Shown: positions 46,601-58,555, counted from the first letter of the stretch. The stretch: 64,000 nt of DNA from Nymphalis io (GCF_905147045.1 NC_065891.1:12781001-12845000); one strand, 5' to 3'. Numbers and translations: made by a program. Notes: generated from the letters alone by a model not told the origin.

Positions 46601-48198
46601 ACACAGAACCTCAGAACGGCCTTAAAAGCTATTCTATGCTATTATTTCAGACAAACGAGCAATCAATAATTTACATCAGTTACTATGTACTTATACATAT
46701 TATTTATTTATACATTGAGCGAAATTTAAATCCAGCTATTCGTGTTGTACGTCGCTTTCACAGCGCTGATTATGATAAAATTAATTTTGAATTAGCTAAA
46801 GTTAACTGGCAACACGAATTTAAAAACAAAGATATTAGTCAGGCAGTTGATACGTTCTATCTTATCGTAAATCACATTATAGAGACATTTGTCCCGTCTA
46901 AGTGTATAAATGAGATCAATAAATATCCACGCTGGTGTACGCGACCCTTGATAAAATTAATTAATAAAAAATTAAAATTCCACAAAAAATGGAAAATTTA
47001 TGGCCAACAAAACGATTATAACAAGTTCTCTGAATTACGTCTACAATCAAAAAACTTAGAAGGAACGTGTTATAATGAGTTTCTGGAACGAGCAGAGAAT
47101 AATATTCGTTTTAGCTCAAAACAGTTTTGGTCCTATATAAAGACTAAAAAAGGTCATACATCTGTACCTAATGTAATGTATTTTAACTCTCAAGTTGGAT
47201 ACAATGGACACGATATAGCAAATATGTTTAATTCTTATTTTCATTCAGTTTTTGAGGATAATAGTGGAAATCAAACAATGGATCACTATTCTACTAGCGC
47301 AAATCAGACTATCATCAGTTCTATCGAGATTGTTGACAAAAAAGTAGAACGATATTTATCGAACATAGATACATCCAAGGGTTATGGTCCAGATGGAATA
47401 CATCCCATTTTCTTAAAAAACTGCAGTAAAGTGTTATGTGTGCCTTTAACAATGCTTTTCAAAAAATCATTGGACAACGGATTATTACCAACTATTTGGA
47501 AAAAATCTTTAATTACGCCGATTTATAAGTCTGGAAATAAAAACGATATAAAAAACTATCGCGGTATTTCTAAATTGTCAGTTATTCCAAAACTTTTTGA
47601 AAAGATTGTCTATGATACGATATTTCCATTATTAAGACCTCTACTTACCTGTAACCAACATGGTTTTATTAATAAGCGATCCACTGAGTCCAATCTGTGT
47701 GAGTTCTTGCATACAGTATTAAGTGCTATGGAAGTTGGTTTCCAGGTAGATGTCGTATACACTGATTACTCGAAAGCATTTGATAAGATATCGCACAATT
47801 TGTTATTACAAAAACTTAACAACATCGGTATACATGGTGACCTTCTACGTTGGCTTACATCTTATCTCCGCGAAAGATCTCAAGCCGTTGCTATTAAAGG
47901 ATATACGTCTAGTTTTATTCTTGTAACATCGGGTGTACCACAAGGTTCTCACCTTGGCCCTTTACTTTTTAACATTTTTATTAATGACGTAACTAATTGT
48001 TTCAAAAATTCTCAAGTTTTATTATACGCTGATGACACTAAAATTTTTAAGATAATAAAAAATAATCAAGACTGTTTTCATTTACAAGAGGATTTAAATA
48101 AATTAGGACAATATTGCATTGCTAATAATTTGCAGCTTAATGTTGACAAGTGCTGTGTAATTACATTTTCGAGAAAAAAAAGAACAAATAATTTTTGA
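46597..48198 (+). pseudogene. LINE reverse transcriptase, main open frame
   Basis: The 533-codon frame has a first ~40 residues that probably derive from flanking DNA. From about residue 45 it reads like the region before a LINE reverse transcriptase (RVVRRFHSADYDKINFELAK, SSKQFWSYIKTKKGH), then the polymerase: GYGPDGIHPIFLKNC, PIYKSGNKNDIKNYRGISKL, QHGFINKRSTESNLCEF, TDYSKAFDKISHN, TSGVPQGSHLGPLLFNIFIN and LLYADDTKIF (YADD 477-480). No internal stop occurs. The frame is lost in an eight-A run near 48172-48180 and resumes in another frame (48239-48814). Confidence 0.85.
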
Positions 48199-48814
48199 CT
48201 ATTCCATATTTAATACTAAATTAAAAAGGGTAACCGAGGTGAGAGACCTTGGGGTACAACTAGACAACAAACTTATATTCGATAAGCATATTGAGGAAAT
48301 AGTGATGAAGTCGTATAAAATGCTTGGATTTATCTTTCGGCAAGGGGCAGACTTTAAAAATATTCATACCTTTGTAATTTTGTACAATGCTTTCGTTAGA
48401 TCACATTTAGAGTATGCGTCAACTGTTTGGAATCCACAATATGCAAAATATGTCAACTTAATTGAAAATATACAAAACAAATTTATCAGGAGGTTGCGAT
48501 ACAAATTTACTTTTCCTGACTCTGTTTTTATGCCACCTGAAGAACGTAGAGAACAAAGAGACCAAATGTTTCTTTACAAAATATTAAATAATTTAATTGA
48601 TTCTCCATATCTGCTCAGTGAGATTTTATTTAAGTGTCCTCGTTTTAACGCTCGCTCTCAGGATACTTTTTCAATACCCATTTATAAAACTAATTATTTC
48701 AAAAATTCTTTTATTCTAAGATCTTGTAATAGTCATAATAGAAAATACAACCACATTGATCTGTTTAAAAATAGTTTAAGTAAATTTTATAATCTTGTGA
48801 AAAATACTTATTAG
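48199..48814 (+). pseudogene. LINE C-terminal region after a single frameshift
   Basis: In the shifted frame the text continues FDYSIFNTKLKRVTEVRDLG, VQLDNKLIFDKHIEEIV, LYNAFVRSHLEYASTVWNPQ and ENIQNKFIRRLRYKF, ending LSKFYNLVKNTY at the stop 48812-48814. This is the usual domain C-terminal to the reverse transcriptase. One base gained or lost in the A-run is enough to explain the break. Confidence 0.8.
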
Positions 48815-48988
48815 TAATTAACCATAACCATATTTACGTTAAAATTTTACTTTGTCATAAATAGTTATATTTTATGTAACATCATAATTAGTCCACTTCC
48901 CTGTTAAAACAGTAGTGGAAACTTAACTGGCATAAGTGTTAAAATATGATTATTATATTAAGTTGTAATATACGATATGCTGTATGTT

Positions 48989-49024
48989 TCCCTAATAAAT
49001 AAATAAATAAATAAATAAATAAAT
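48989..49024 (+). repeat. (TAAA)n tail of the LINE
   Basis: About nine AAAT/TAAA units directly end the element. Confidence 0.9.
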
Positions 49025-49198
49025 ATATTATGGACGAGCCGGTATTATTATTATATATTGCATAGATATAATATTAAATATTTGTACATTACAATGACGA
49101 TGGTAATAACGTACAACAAACAACCTATATACAATTTGCATAATTTTAATTACAGGACTGGCATTGTCTGTAGTGTTAATCATATTATGTTATGTCTA

Positions 49199-49557
49199 CT
49201 GCCTCGTTGGTCTAGTGGCTTGATATAAGGCCGCAGACCCGGAGGTCCTGGGTTTAATTCCCAGGTCGGGCCAATAAAAAGTTATCGGGTTTTTCTGTCA
49301 GAAAAATTCTCAGTAGCAGCCCGGAGTCTGGAAGTTGGAAGTGTGTACACTCCTTGGTGTAGGAAGTGGTCCTGCGCCTGAACTCTTTCCGGTCGTGTCG
49401 GATTGCCGTCCCATCGGATTGTGAGAGTTAGGGAATAGAGAGTGCACCTGTGTTTGCGCACACACTTGTGCACTATAATATCTCCTGCGTAGTTGGCTAA
49501 TCTCTCTTGAGATTGGCCGCCGTGGCCGAAATCGGTCTGGAGGACATTATTATTATA
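49199..49557 (+). mobile_element. S3 SINE, full length, 9-bp target duplication
   Basis: Flanked by TTATGTCTA at 49190-49198 and 49558-49566. Head CTGCCTCGTTGGTCTAGTGG with box B GGGTTTAATTCCC, body with GCAGCCCGGAGTCTGGAAGT and GTTTGCGCACACACTTGTGC, and an (ATT)n tail. It ends ~0.3 kb before the probable ELOVL first exon. Confidence 0.9.
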
Positions 49558-49739
49558 TTATGTCTAAATGACTGACACGAAATATTACCTCAATAAAACG
49601 AAAGAAAATCTCCTTAAATTACAGCAAAAAATATGTCCTTAAAAATATTAAGTAAATAGTGAAAAAAATAAATAAAAATAAAAATATTAATAAATATTGA
49701 AATGCTTTTTGATTTGTTATTAGCGCGTAACAATGAGAA

Positions 49740-49916
49740 AGCAATTCTAAGCGTGACGTAATAAGTGTGAAAAGTCGTGGTAAGCGATGAGGCTGCGCGT
49801 GAGCACGTTAAGTTACAGTTAACGGGCAAAGCTCGCGCGCGTCGGTCGCCGCGCCTGTGTGTGTTTATGACTGTGTGCGTGTAGTGCTACGTGTATGACA
49901 GGAACAGATTATATAG
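49740..49916 (+). promoter_or_regulatory. ELOVL4: probable promoter and untranslated first exon of the ELOVL gene
   Basis: Bases 49770-49900 are strikingly rich in CpG for this window (CAAAGCTCGCGCGCGTCGGT, CGCCGCGCCTGTGTGTG). They end at a good donor TATAG|GTAAGAT at 49916/49917. The next acceptor on the same strand with coding sequence behind it is at 60853, giving an ~10.9-kb first intron, normal for insect genes. No ATG-started coding frame leads into the donor convincingly, so the exon is taken as untranslated. The transcription start is not fixed; an initiator-like ACAGTT occurs near 49813. The linkage to the elongase is inference. Confidence 0.5.
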
Positions 49917-49972
49917 GTAAGATTTTTAAACATTTTAGAATAAAATCGAGATAATTTTTACTTCACATTTAG

Positions 49973-49974
<2 letters not shown>

Positions 49975-50045
<71 letters not shown>

Positions 50046-50360
50046 CCGAGATGGCCCTGTGGTAAGAACGCGTGAATCTTAACCGATGATCGTTGGTTCA
50101 AACCCGGGCAAGCACCACTGAATTTTCATGTGCTTAATTTGTGATTATAATTCATCTCGTGCTTTACGGTGAAGGAAAACATCGTGAGGAAACCTGCATG
50201 TGTCTAATTTCACTGAAGTTCTGCCACATGTGAATTCTACCAACCCGCATTGGAGCAGCGTGGTGGAATAAGCTCCAAACCTTCTCCTCAAAAAGAGGAG
50301 AGGAGGCCTTTAGCCCAGCAGTGGGACATTCACAGGCTGTTACGGTATTACGGTTACGGT
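49975..50360 (+). mobile_element. S1 SINE with a ~70-base 5' A-run, 8-bp target duplication
   Basis: Flanked by ATTTAGAA at 49967-49974 and 50361-50368. A run of 72 A (49973-50044, partly duplication) is followed by the head GCCGAGATGGCCCTGTGG, box B GGTTCAAACCCGGG, the full body and a TTACGG-repeat tail (50340-50360). It begins 58 bp after the ELOVL exon-1 donor. Confidence 0.9.
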
Positions 50361-50599
50361 ATTTAGAAGTCTGTATTGGGTATCAAAATATATGGGTAGA
50401 AAAATAAAAAAGTGGCTAAACATATTCAAATCACACCAAGTCTAAATTTTAAATTAATAAGGTGATTGGTATTTGAAATACTTGAAAAATTGTCATTCAA
50501 ATATATTTTTAAAGTAATATTCTGTATATTACATATGATAGTATTACTAAGAAAATAAAAATTATATTTCATAAAAAGCATATTTGTCACACAAACAGC

Positions 50600-50730
50600 T
50601 GGATGATGATGATGACTGCTCCTCTTCTTTTGAGACTTGGGGTTTATTCAACCTTACTGCTCAAAAACGTCTTTGACATCTTTCGGTGCTTTCCTTCACC
50701 ACCAAGCATGCTATGAATTATTAGTACAAA
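50600..50730 (-). repeat. S1 SINE fragment, degenerate
   Basis: TTTTGAGACTTGGGGTTTAT, GCTTTCCTTCACCACCAAGC and ATGAATTATTAGTACAAATT in reverse S1 order. Confidence 0.5.
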
Positions 50731-50875
50731 TTATATACTGAAACTCAATCTGAAAAATGAACCCTGGCTTTCGATGTCAACGTCAGATTAGATTCACATG
50801 TTATATCCATTTGGTCATCTCGTCTTTTTTGTGTATAAATCCTCATATTGTTATTTTTTCGATTGAAAATATAAT

Positions 50876-50908
50876 TTAGCGTCAAACTCAGAATGAGTTT
50901 GACGCTAA
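50876..50908. repeat. 15-bp perfect inverted repeat with 3-base loop
   Basis: TTAGCGTCAAACTCA, loop GAA, then the exact complement TGAGTTTGACGCTAA. Confidence 0.9.
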
Positions 50909-51407
50909 TATACGCTTTATATAGTTTTCTTTTATGTGCTGCTGATAGGTATGATTCTTCTTTAGCACATTGATCTTGTCTTTCGAAATAAATGAACAAG
51001 AATTATTACAATTGAATAGATTCTGATAATACAAAATAATCCGAAAAAAGGACATGGTCCTTTGTCACCTGTCACATTATAAGAGTGACACTTATCTCGT
51101 CGAACTAATTGCTAGCCATATTTCTAAAGATAAAGGTTAAATTTTTCATCAATCACACAACGTTTCCTTTTAAGTGTAACGAGTACTGTCATAATAAATA
51201 GGAAGAGTTTGCCACGCTATTCGTTTATACCCTCTTTATGCGGTAAGATAATAATATTATAAAACTGTCATGTAAGATATATTGTGTGTCGGAAAATAGA
51301 ATGCAAAACATTTCAAGAAATAATAAATAATTTGTTGGAAAACGGTATCTTGTTGGTTGTCGAAAGGAACTTCGATATATTGATATAATTTAGTTATACT
51401 CAGTAGT

Positions 51408-51707
51408 CAGTAACAGCCTGTGAATGTCCCATTGCTGGGCTACAGCCTCCTCTCCCTTTTTGAGGAGAAGGTTTGGAGCTTATTCCACCATGCTGCTCCA
51501 GTGCGGGTTGGTGGAATACACATGTGACACAATTTTAGTGAAATTGTACACATGCAGGTTTCCTCACGATGTTTTCCTTCACCGTCAAGCACGAGATGAA
51601 TTATAAACACGAATTTAGCACATGAAAATTTAGTGGGCCTTGTCCGGGTTTGAACCCACGATTATCCGTTAAGATTCACGCGTTCTTACCACTAGGCCAC
51701 TCGGCCT
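51408..51707 (-). repeat. S1 SINE, full length
   Basis: It runs from GTAACAGCCTGTGAATGTCC to the head CACTAGGCCACTCGGCCT with box B GGGTTTGAACCCACG. Confidence 0.85.
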
Positions 51708-51824
51708 TATTTATACATTATCAATAATACACATTTATTGACATTGCAGGTTTTTCTTAATTCTCTCGCAACTCGCTTTAACCCTTTAATCTTAAACCAA
51801 GATTGTTAATTGTTTAGTTACAAC

Positions 51825-52010
51825 TCGGGCAAGCAACACTGAATGTTATTTGCCTAATTTGAGAGTGAGGAAACTTACGTTTGTTGGATAAAAATCTGCC
51901 ACATGTAGGATGACACCAATTTGTATCGGAGTAGTGTGGTTGAATTCGTTCTTAAGGTTTTCGTCAAATGGAGAGCAGACCCAGCATTTGGAAAATAGCA
52001 TGCTGTAACT
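51825..52010 (+). repeat. S1 SINE, degenerate
   Basis: AACTCGGGCAAGCAACACTG, AAAAATCTGCCACATGTAGG and GGAGTAGTGTGGTTGAATTC follow S1 order. Confidence 0.6.
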
Positions 52011-53569
52011 TAAGTTTTATTTTAATGTATAAAAGTATGGTCTTGTTAGAAATCGTTCCTAATAAAGGTAACCAAAAAAAAACTTTTTAATATTCACTAC
52101 ATTGAGTTTAATTTAACTAGATATGCTTATAACGATATGTCAGTAGTAATGAGTGCCCATGATTACCTTTAAATTCAGATCACAATAAAATGTATTTTCA
52201 TATGCACGAAGTATTTAATCCGTGTTCATTTCATATAAGATAGTTTAATTATTTTTCAATACTAAATTAAAATTACTTGTAAAATATATTAAGAGAAATC
52301 AATCATCATTTATTGGTATTAAAAATACTGACCAACGTATGTCTGATTGAATTGAATCAACTCCAATCAAGATTCATCATCAATACAAAAGGCATTTTAT
52401 CAAAACGAAACTTGGTCAGCGTTGATTTGAGCAATCGCGTGTACAATATTTCGATCGTATGTAAAATATAAATTATTGCATCGGGTAAAAACATCCAAAT
52501 ATTTTAATCAATATCTGATTACATGTATATAAAAAAAGTCTAAAGAATGTAATTAATTTTAATTCGGCTTATTTCCTCTTCTGTTGAAACATAATGGACT
52601 AGATAATTCGATTCATTCTAAAAATTACCTTTACAAAACCATGAAAACAATTACGACATGTCAACACTCGGATTGAATCATAAAATAGAATGTCGAATAA
52701 CGTTACATTTCATTTTATTTTTATCATTCAATCATAAATGACATCTTAAAAACAAAATAGAATGTATTATTCATTAGCAAATCAGGTGAAAATATTATAT
52801 ATTTGTATTATAAACGAAATTCAATTTTCTTTGCTTTCAACGGGTAATGAAGCATATTTAAATACATTAAGGAGTAATAAAAGGAGCGTGACTTATATTC
52901 AAATCAATTTAAAGAAACTTTTGACTTTTAATCGTGTAATAGAAATAAATAGCAGTTCAAAATAACGTTTATTACGAGATGCTACATAGCAGCATTCAAT
53001 TGTCTTAATATGCTCACGAAAGACTTTGTAAAAATCATGCCACCTAATCGAATCGTGATGATAATAGACATAACAAGTTATGCATTAGAAAATTTATTTT
53101 ACAGCATTTACTACTGCTCACAAATAAAAAAACTAACAACAACATAAATTTATTCGAACATAACATTGTTGAACTTAAATAGTCAATAAAATGTGTTTTA
53201 ACTAAAAGGCACACTTAAGGCTTTCTAAATATATAGAAAACATTACAAAAGTTACGACTTTGTTTAGTTAAAGCTTAAGTAACAAATTGATGACAAAGTG
53301 AACTTAACTTAACTTAAAGATTATTTTGTGCATTCTAATAATACAACACTTTTCAATTAAAATATTACTTATATTCAAGAAACACTCTTCTAAATAAAAA
53401 AAAAATTAAAATATCTTTTTATTATTTATTTATTATAATTTTATAGTCTTTCTCTCTCTCTCTCTTTCTTAATTTTTTTTATTTCACTTATCTTTTTCAT
53501 TTACTTTCTTATACTATTTGTATTACCTATAAAAATAAATTCACCTATAAACATTGGAATTGTGAGAAG

Positions 53570-53830
53570 TGTTAAACATAATATTTAATATGCACTGCCG
53601 TGCAAACTGATATACAATATCTCTTGTGCGTTGTAATTATACGAGTCACCGTACCAACTGGATCACAGCAAAATGTAACTACAAATCCGCATCAAGCGAT
53701 TCAAGTACATTCATCAACTAGTGAGTCAGCTGGCCACAGATAAAGCTCTCAATCCCCATCCATCACAAGCAAACAGGCCTATGTAACAACGGTAGAATAG
53801 TATCTGATGAATTCTTTAAGCCTCTCACCA
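53570..53830 (-). repeat. A-family retroposon, very degenerate
   Basis: ATCTCTTGTGCGTTGTAATT and CGGTAGAATAGTATCTGATG are the only clear blocks; the middle is unrecognisable. Confidence 0.35.
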
Positions 53831-54127
53831 TACATAATTCAAGTATATAATCTTTAAGCAATAGAGTCTAAACGTCGTCCGTAGTTATAATAACAATTAC
53901 ATTTACTCTAAGATCCACTTTACATTTAGCTTTCTCTTTCCAACACATTGTATACTATATTTTTGTTTCTATACTTTCACATTTTGAATGACCATTGAAT
54001 ATCTAACAATGGTCAAATGGTACTTGTTTTGTTATTCTTATAAGGATGACAGACATTGATCGAATTGTATAGATACGGAAGACTCAAGTTACTTTCTATG
54101 AATATTTACGCAAACTTTTATTATTAT

Positions 54128-54305
54128 CGTTGGTCTAGTGGTTTCTTTATAAAACTGCTGATCCCTTGGTCCTGGGTTGAAACCTCTGGTCGATTCAATA
54201 AATAGTCATTGTGTTTTACCGTAAAAAAATGCTAAACCAAACAGCATGATGTTGAAGTAGATATTGTTAACACTCCCATACCTTGGAAAGCACGTAAAGT
54301 TATTG
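54128..54305 (+). repeat. S3 SINE, 5' half
   Basis: CGTTGGTCTAGTGGTTTCTT, GGTCCTGGGTTGAAACCTCT, ACACTCCCATACCTTGGAAA and GCACGTAAAG. The 3' half is missing. Confidence 0.7.
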
Positions 54306-54805
54306 ATTAAATTATCTATATTTATAGAAATACATAATATGTGTATATATGCATGTATATGTTTTCATACCAATAAACACAAGACCGAGACCGATTCATA
54401 CAATGTATAATTTGGTACTTACATTATTATCGCGGCTGGGATTCTAACCTATGTTATTTTCGTCAAAAGTAACCTATATATTGATCATTCCTTCAATCAT
54501 TTATTAATTCTAATATTAAAAAATTACAAGAATAGAGCTAAAATATATACTAAATCAACGTTTATAATAATATTAAAAAGGTTTTTGCGATCTTATAAAA
54601 CATTCCATTGTTAAAATGAAAATACGTACTTTTCGTTTTCCTTTGCGCACTTTACGAATACATCAATGTAATGGATACTTTTCACATCAAACATCGTTCA
54701 TTTCAATTCATTCATTTCATCCCATTTTACAATAAAAGGCTTAAAATATATGTAAGAAAGCAGTATACAAATTAAAATTGGTGTTTCTTCATATTTTTTT
54801 TATAG

Positions 54806-55070
54806 GTAGGCGGACGAGCATATGTGTCACCTGATGGTAAGTGGTCACCAACGCCCACATACATTGGCATTGTAAGAAATGTAAACCATCGCTAACATCG
54901 CCAATGCGCCACCAACCTTGGGAAATAAGATGTTATGTCCCTTGTGCCTGCAATTACACTGGCACACTCACCCTTCCAACAGGGACATAACAATACCAAG
55001 TACTGCTGTTTTGCGGTAGAATATCTGATGAGTGGGTGGTACTTACCCAGACGAGCTTGTACAAAGCCCG
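54806..55070 (-). repeat. A-family retroposon, nearly full length
   Basis: From TATAGGTAGGCGGACGAGCA to GACGAGCTTGTACAAAGCCC with all blocks. Confidence 0.85.
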
Positions 55071-55793
55071 GAATATCTCAATATGTCATTTGCATTTAAT
55101 GATTATGAACTTATATATTATACTAAATTTAGGAAAATAAATTATACATAGAAAATAAAGGCCTTTGTTGAGGTAATGACAAGCACATATAGTTTTATCA
55201 CTCAGTAACTACCGAGTTTGTTACGACTATATTTGGGACCGGTTATAAATTGAAATTTTATACTCTTTAATTATGATTCAAAGTTGCTTATATTATTTTA
55301 CAAGAATAGAAAATTATATATACGGATAATTTTATTTTTATTTTCTGTTATTTTTATTTTTTTATCAATTGTGATCAAAGACTTAATTTTTCCTATATAG
55401 ATGCAAAAACTATTCCATTTGCTTGTAAATCTCAGCTCGGTAGGTAATATTCATACGCTTGATTATTCCAATAAAGGCAGATTTTAGATTTGAAAATCAG
55501 AGCTCTCAAAGGATTAAGAGCCATCCTCTTAACATTACATAATACATAACAAGTTTTAACATTTTTTTTTAAATATAGTGTTCAAAATACCATTCAAGTT
55601 ATACTTTCGTAATATTATAAGTCCTTCATGCAGTTTAAATTGACTTTGCGCTTTGTCATTTGCTGAAAGGTTTTCTCCGTGATTCAGCATTAAATATAAC
55701 ATTTCTAGATCTCAAATGCACAGCATAATCTGCTACTTTCTAATTACGATCTCTAATATATCAAAATTTTATTCGGACACTATAACTACAACA

Positions 55794-55797
<4 letters not shown>

Positions 55798-55858
<61 letters not shown>
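55798..55858. repeat. (TA)n microsatellite
   Basis: About 60 bases of TA with a few G interruptions. Confidence 0.9.
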
Positions 55859-56059
55859 GTCTTTTATTCGAGTAGTCTCTTACAAATATTTAACAATCGA
55901 GTAATTTTACGTCATTTTTTTTACATGTAAATTTGAATTAGTATGTAAAACTATGTGTTTTAATTAAGTGATGGAATAAATTAAATGTTGTTTTTAAAAA
56001 TGTTCCTTTTTTAAACTGGGTATGTACAGTATGAAATTTCAAGTTTTCTTATTTTTTAT

Positions 56060-56130
56060 TTGAAGTTGGAAGTGTAGTATACCCTCGGAAAGTAGGTAAA
56101 GCTGTTGATCCTACGCCTAAACTCTTTCCT
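56060..56130 (+). repeat. S3 SINE middle fragment
   Basis: GAAGTTGGAAGTGTAGTATA and CCTACGCCTAAACTCTTTCC. It runs straight into an A-family fragment. Confidence 0.6.
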
Positions 56131-56295
56131 TTACATCAGCGCATTGCCACCAACCTTGGGAACGAAGATGTTATGTCCCTTATGCCTATAGCTACACTGG
56201 CTAACTCACCCTTTAAGCCGGAATGCAACAATACTAAGTATTGCTGTTTAGCGGCAAAATATCTAATGAGTGGGTAATACCTTTCCAGACTATTA
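56131..56295 (-). repeat. A-family retroposon, half copy
   Basis: GCGCATTGCCACCAACCTTG, TTATGTCCCTTATGCCTATA and GAATATC-like block AAAATATCTAATGAGTGGGT. The A-rich-end half is absent at the junction with the S3 fragment. Confidence 0.75.
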
Positions 56296-56518
56296 AAATG
56301 AAAGTACTTGAGCCTAATTATTCGAGTGAACAATTAACGATATTTTAAGTAATTTACTTAAAATGGACGGAGAAAGTTTTCCAGTTTGTAGGTTAGTTCG
56401 AAGGTTAATTATTTTAAAGACATGCTAATGTTGACTATTGAATTCTATGCTGTACTGGTTCAATGCCCAGCATACGCAGTTGAAAGCTTTTTTTTGTAAA
56501 CAATATCCGATTTTACTC

Positions 56519-56795
56519 CGTAGTAGGGCTTTGTGCAAGCTCGTGTAGATACTAACTACTCATAACATATTCTACCAATAATATATAATGGTGTTACCGT
56601 TCGTATAATATTGGTATTGTTGTGTTCCGAAAGGGTGAGTGAGCCAGTGTAACTACAGAACAAGAGACAAATATATTATATCTTAGTTCCCAAATTTATT
56701 GGTGCATTGGTGATTTAAGAAATGGTTAATATTTCTAACGACGCCAATTTCTATGGGTGATGATGACCACTTCCCATCATTGCTCGTCATGATCG
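56519..56795 (+). repeat. A-family retroposon, diverged full-length copy
   Basis: GTAGTAGGGCTTTGTGCAAG through AAGGGTGAGTGAGCCAGTGT to TGACCACTTCCCATCATTGC. Confidence 0.75.
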
Positions 56796-57089
56796 TGACC
56801 GTTCACATTTTTATTTTTTTATCTGTGCCAGCACTACAGACTATTTCATCAATGTTACTGTCCCTTAATATCCTGTATTTAAATTTCAAATGTTGTAGTT
56901 AATCCTCGCGCATATGCAAATACAATTATTATACTAAGCTTCATAGCTGGTTTTCGTAGCACCTTGTCAAACCTTAGTATCTATGAACTAAAATGTATTT
57001 TACTGCTTGTGTAACGTAACCTTAAAATATACCGTGATATCAATTAGGACTTTACTTGCTTACTTTGCTTAGGGTGTAATGAAAAAAAA

Positions 57090-57225
57090 AATGTAATTCT
57101 TTACCAGCTCGTATAACTTGGGTTCCTTCAAGCGAGGCGTGAAGAGGCATCTTGCGGGTCGGCAAGGCTGGGCGGCTAATATAGATCATTCCTTTCGATT
57201 GTACTGCCCCTCGTCACGCTTGTTT
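57090..57225 (+). repeat. 3' end of the LINE family found at 21119-24230
   Basis: GGGTTCCTTCAAGCGAGGCG, TGAAGAGGCATCTTGCGGGT and CGGCAAGGCTGGGCGGCTAA match 24058-24118 closely. Only the C-terminal codons and part of the 3' untranslated region remain. Confidence 0.8.
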
Positions 57226-57269
57226 TACATTAGCTTTTCCAGTAAATATTAAAAAATATATATCAAATC

Positions 57270-57419
57270 AATAATGAGTGATGATAGAAAGAGAGAAATC
57301 AGTATTTAACTAAACACCGCTCATCGCTAATTTCGCTCTTTCTGTCATTATTGTATTGACATTCGAAAGAAGAAGACACAACATTGTTTAACTAACCGAC
57401 CGATAGGCAACGTTTATAA
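57270..57419 (-). repeat. MITE-like element, family of 9363-9509
   Basis: It ends ACGTTTATAA (57410-57419) like the 9363 copy. Its left and right portions carry AATAATGA...GAAAGAG in opposite directions, so this copy can fold on itself. Confidence 0.55.
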
Positions 57420-57700
57420 GTAAGGCCGTTTATAATGTTTTATCTCTGACACATCAATTTAACAAACTCAATGTGGACTCAATAAGGCTGTTTGCGAATC
57501 AGGTCAAACGCTGTCTAGATAAGTTCGTCGCTTCGTTCGCTGTATCGTAAAATAATGTCGGTCGTATTTTAATGTAACATAGAATGACTAGAAAAAATCG
57601 ATTACATAAAACATTATCTTGATATAAATTATTCACGTGATGTTCTTAATATTTATGAAGTAATTTCCTTTTTGATATCTCATTTAAACCTTGACATGCC

Positions 57701-57703
<3 letters not shown>

Positions 57704-57752
<49 letters not shown>
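57704..57752. repeat. (TA)n microsatellite
   Basis: About 49 bases of TA. Confidence 0.9.
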
Positions 57753-57757
<5 letters not shown>

Positions 57758-58555
57758 CAACGAATTGATCACATTTTTAAATGATTAACATATTTCAAAT
57801 ATTATTATAGCAATTTATTTTATAATTTTTGCTGCTTTCTGTGAGACGCGCGATGCTGCTTTGCATGCCTCAATCATCATTGAACAAGAAATGAATTGTA
57901 AACACATTTTAAGAACGTATTTACCTGTATATGGCGACTATCGGCTTTACATTTATGTATTCTATATACCACGTCATCTAACTTATTTATATTTAATGTA
58001 TGAATTTTATACATTGAAAAGTGAATATAACTTAATCTTAATATACAATAATGTGACGTAGTCAGATCTATTCATATCTGTAATTAAAAGAAGCTTTTAA
58101 ATGTGAAAAGCAAAACATCGTGAATACGCTTTTACGCTTAAGACTAATGGTGTCCTTGAATTTAATTTAGATTTATTATACTGAAAATTATTTGATAATT
58201 AAAAGAGTTTTATTGACGGTTAGTTAATTTTAAGGCGAATCTATATTTAAAACCATTGGTAACTTGAAAATTAATTTAATTTTGTAAAATAACGACGAGT
58301 AAGTGCTCGACGAAGCCTTTTTGAATTAAGTTGATATTGATTTTGAGAGAAGTTGAGGTTGATTTGATGTTCATTATTTATGCTGTCCATCACCACCAAT
58401 CCCACGATGTGTCTCGTATTGAATAATTCGATTGAACGTCCTTTGCGCCTATACTTATATAAGCTTATTGTTTGTACAGCTTAAATTAAATAAAATGTAC
58501 AACCTAAACACTTACAACTTGAGTTGATATAATTATGTCTTCCTGAACCGTTTCC

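Larger units (their letters stand above)
46720..49025 (+). mobile_element. Jockey/CR1-type LINE, 5'-truncated
   Basis: The endonuclease domain is absent and coding similarity starts around 46725. The reverse transcriptase and C-terminal region are present, then a ~175-base untranslated part and a TAAA-repeat tail (about 48989-49024). Its sequence differs clearly from the LINEs at 16385 and 21119, so it is a separate family. It lies about 0.8 kb upstream of the probable ELOVL promoter. Confidence 0.8.

Noticed and set aside
48989..49024. CRISPR-like or regulatory tandem array
   Set aside because: It is a simple TAAA tail of the LINE; there are no spacers or longer units.
49973..50044. poly(A) tail of a processed pseudogene
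   Set aside because: The target duplication places the A-run inside the S1 insertion, at its head; no reverse-transcribed mRNA lies to its left.
50045..50120. tRNA-Lys gene
   Set aside because: It is the head of an S1 SINE bracketed by a target duplication; no acceptor stem forms.
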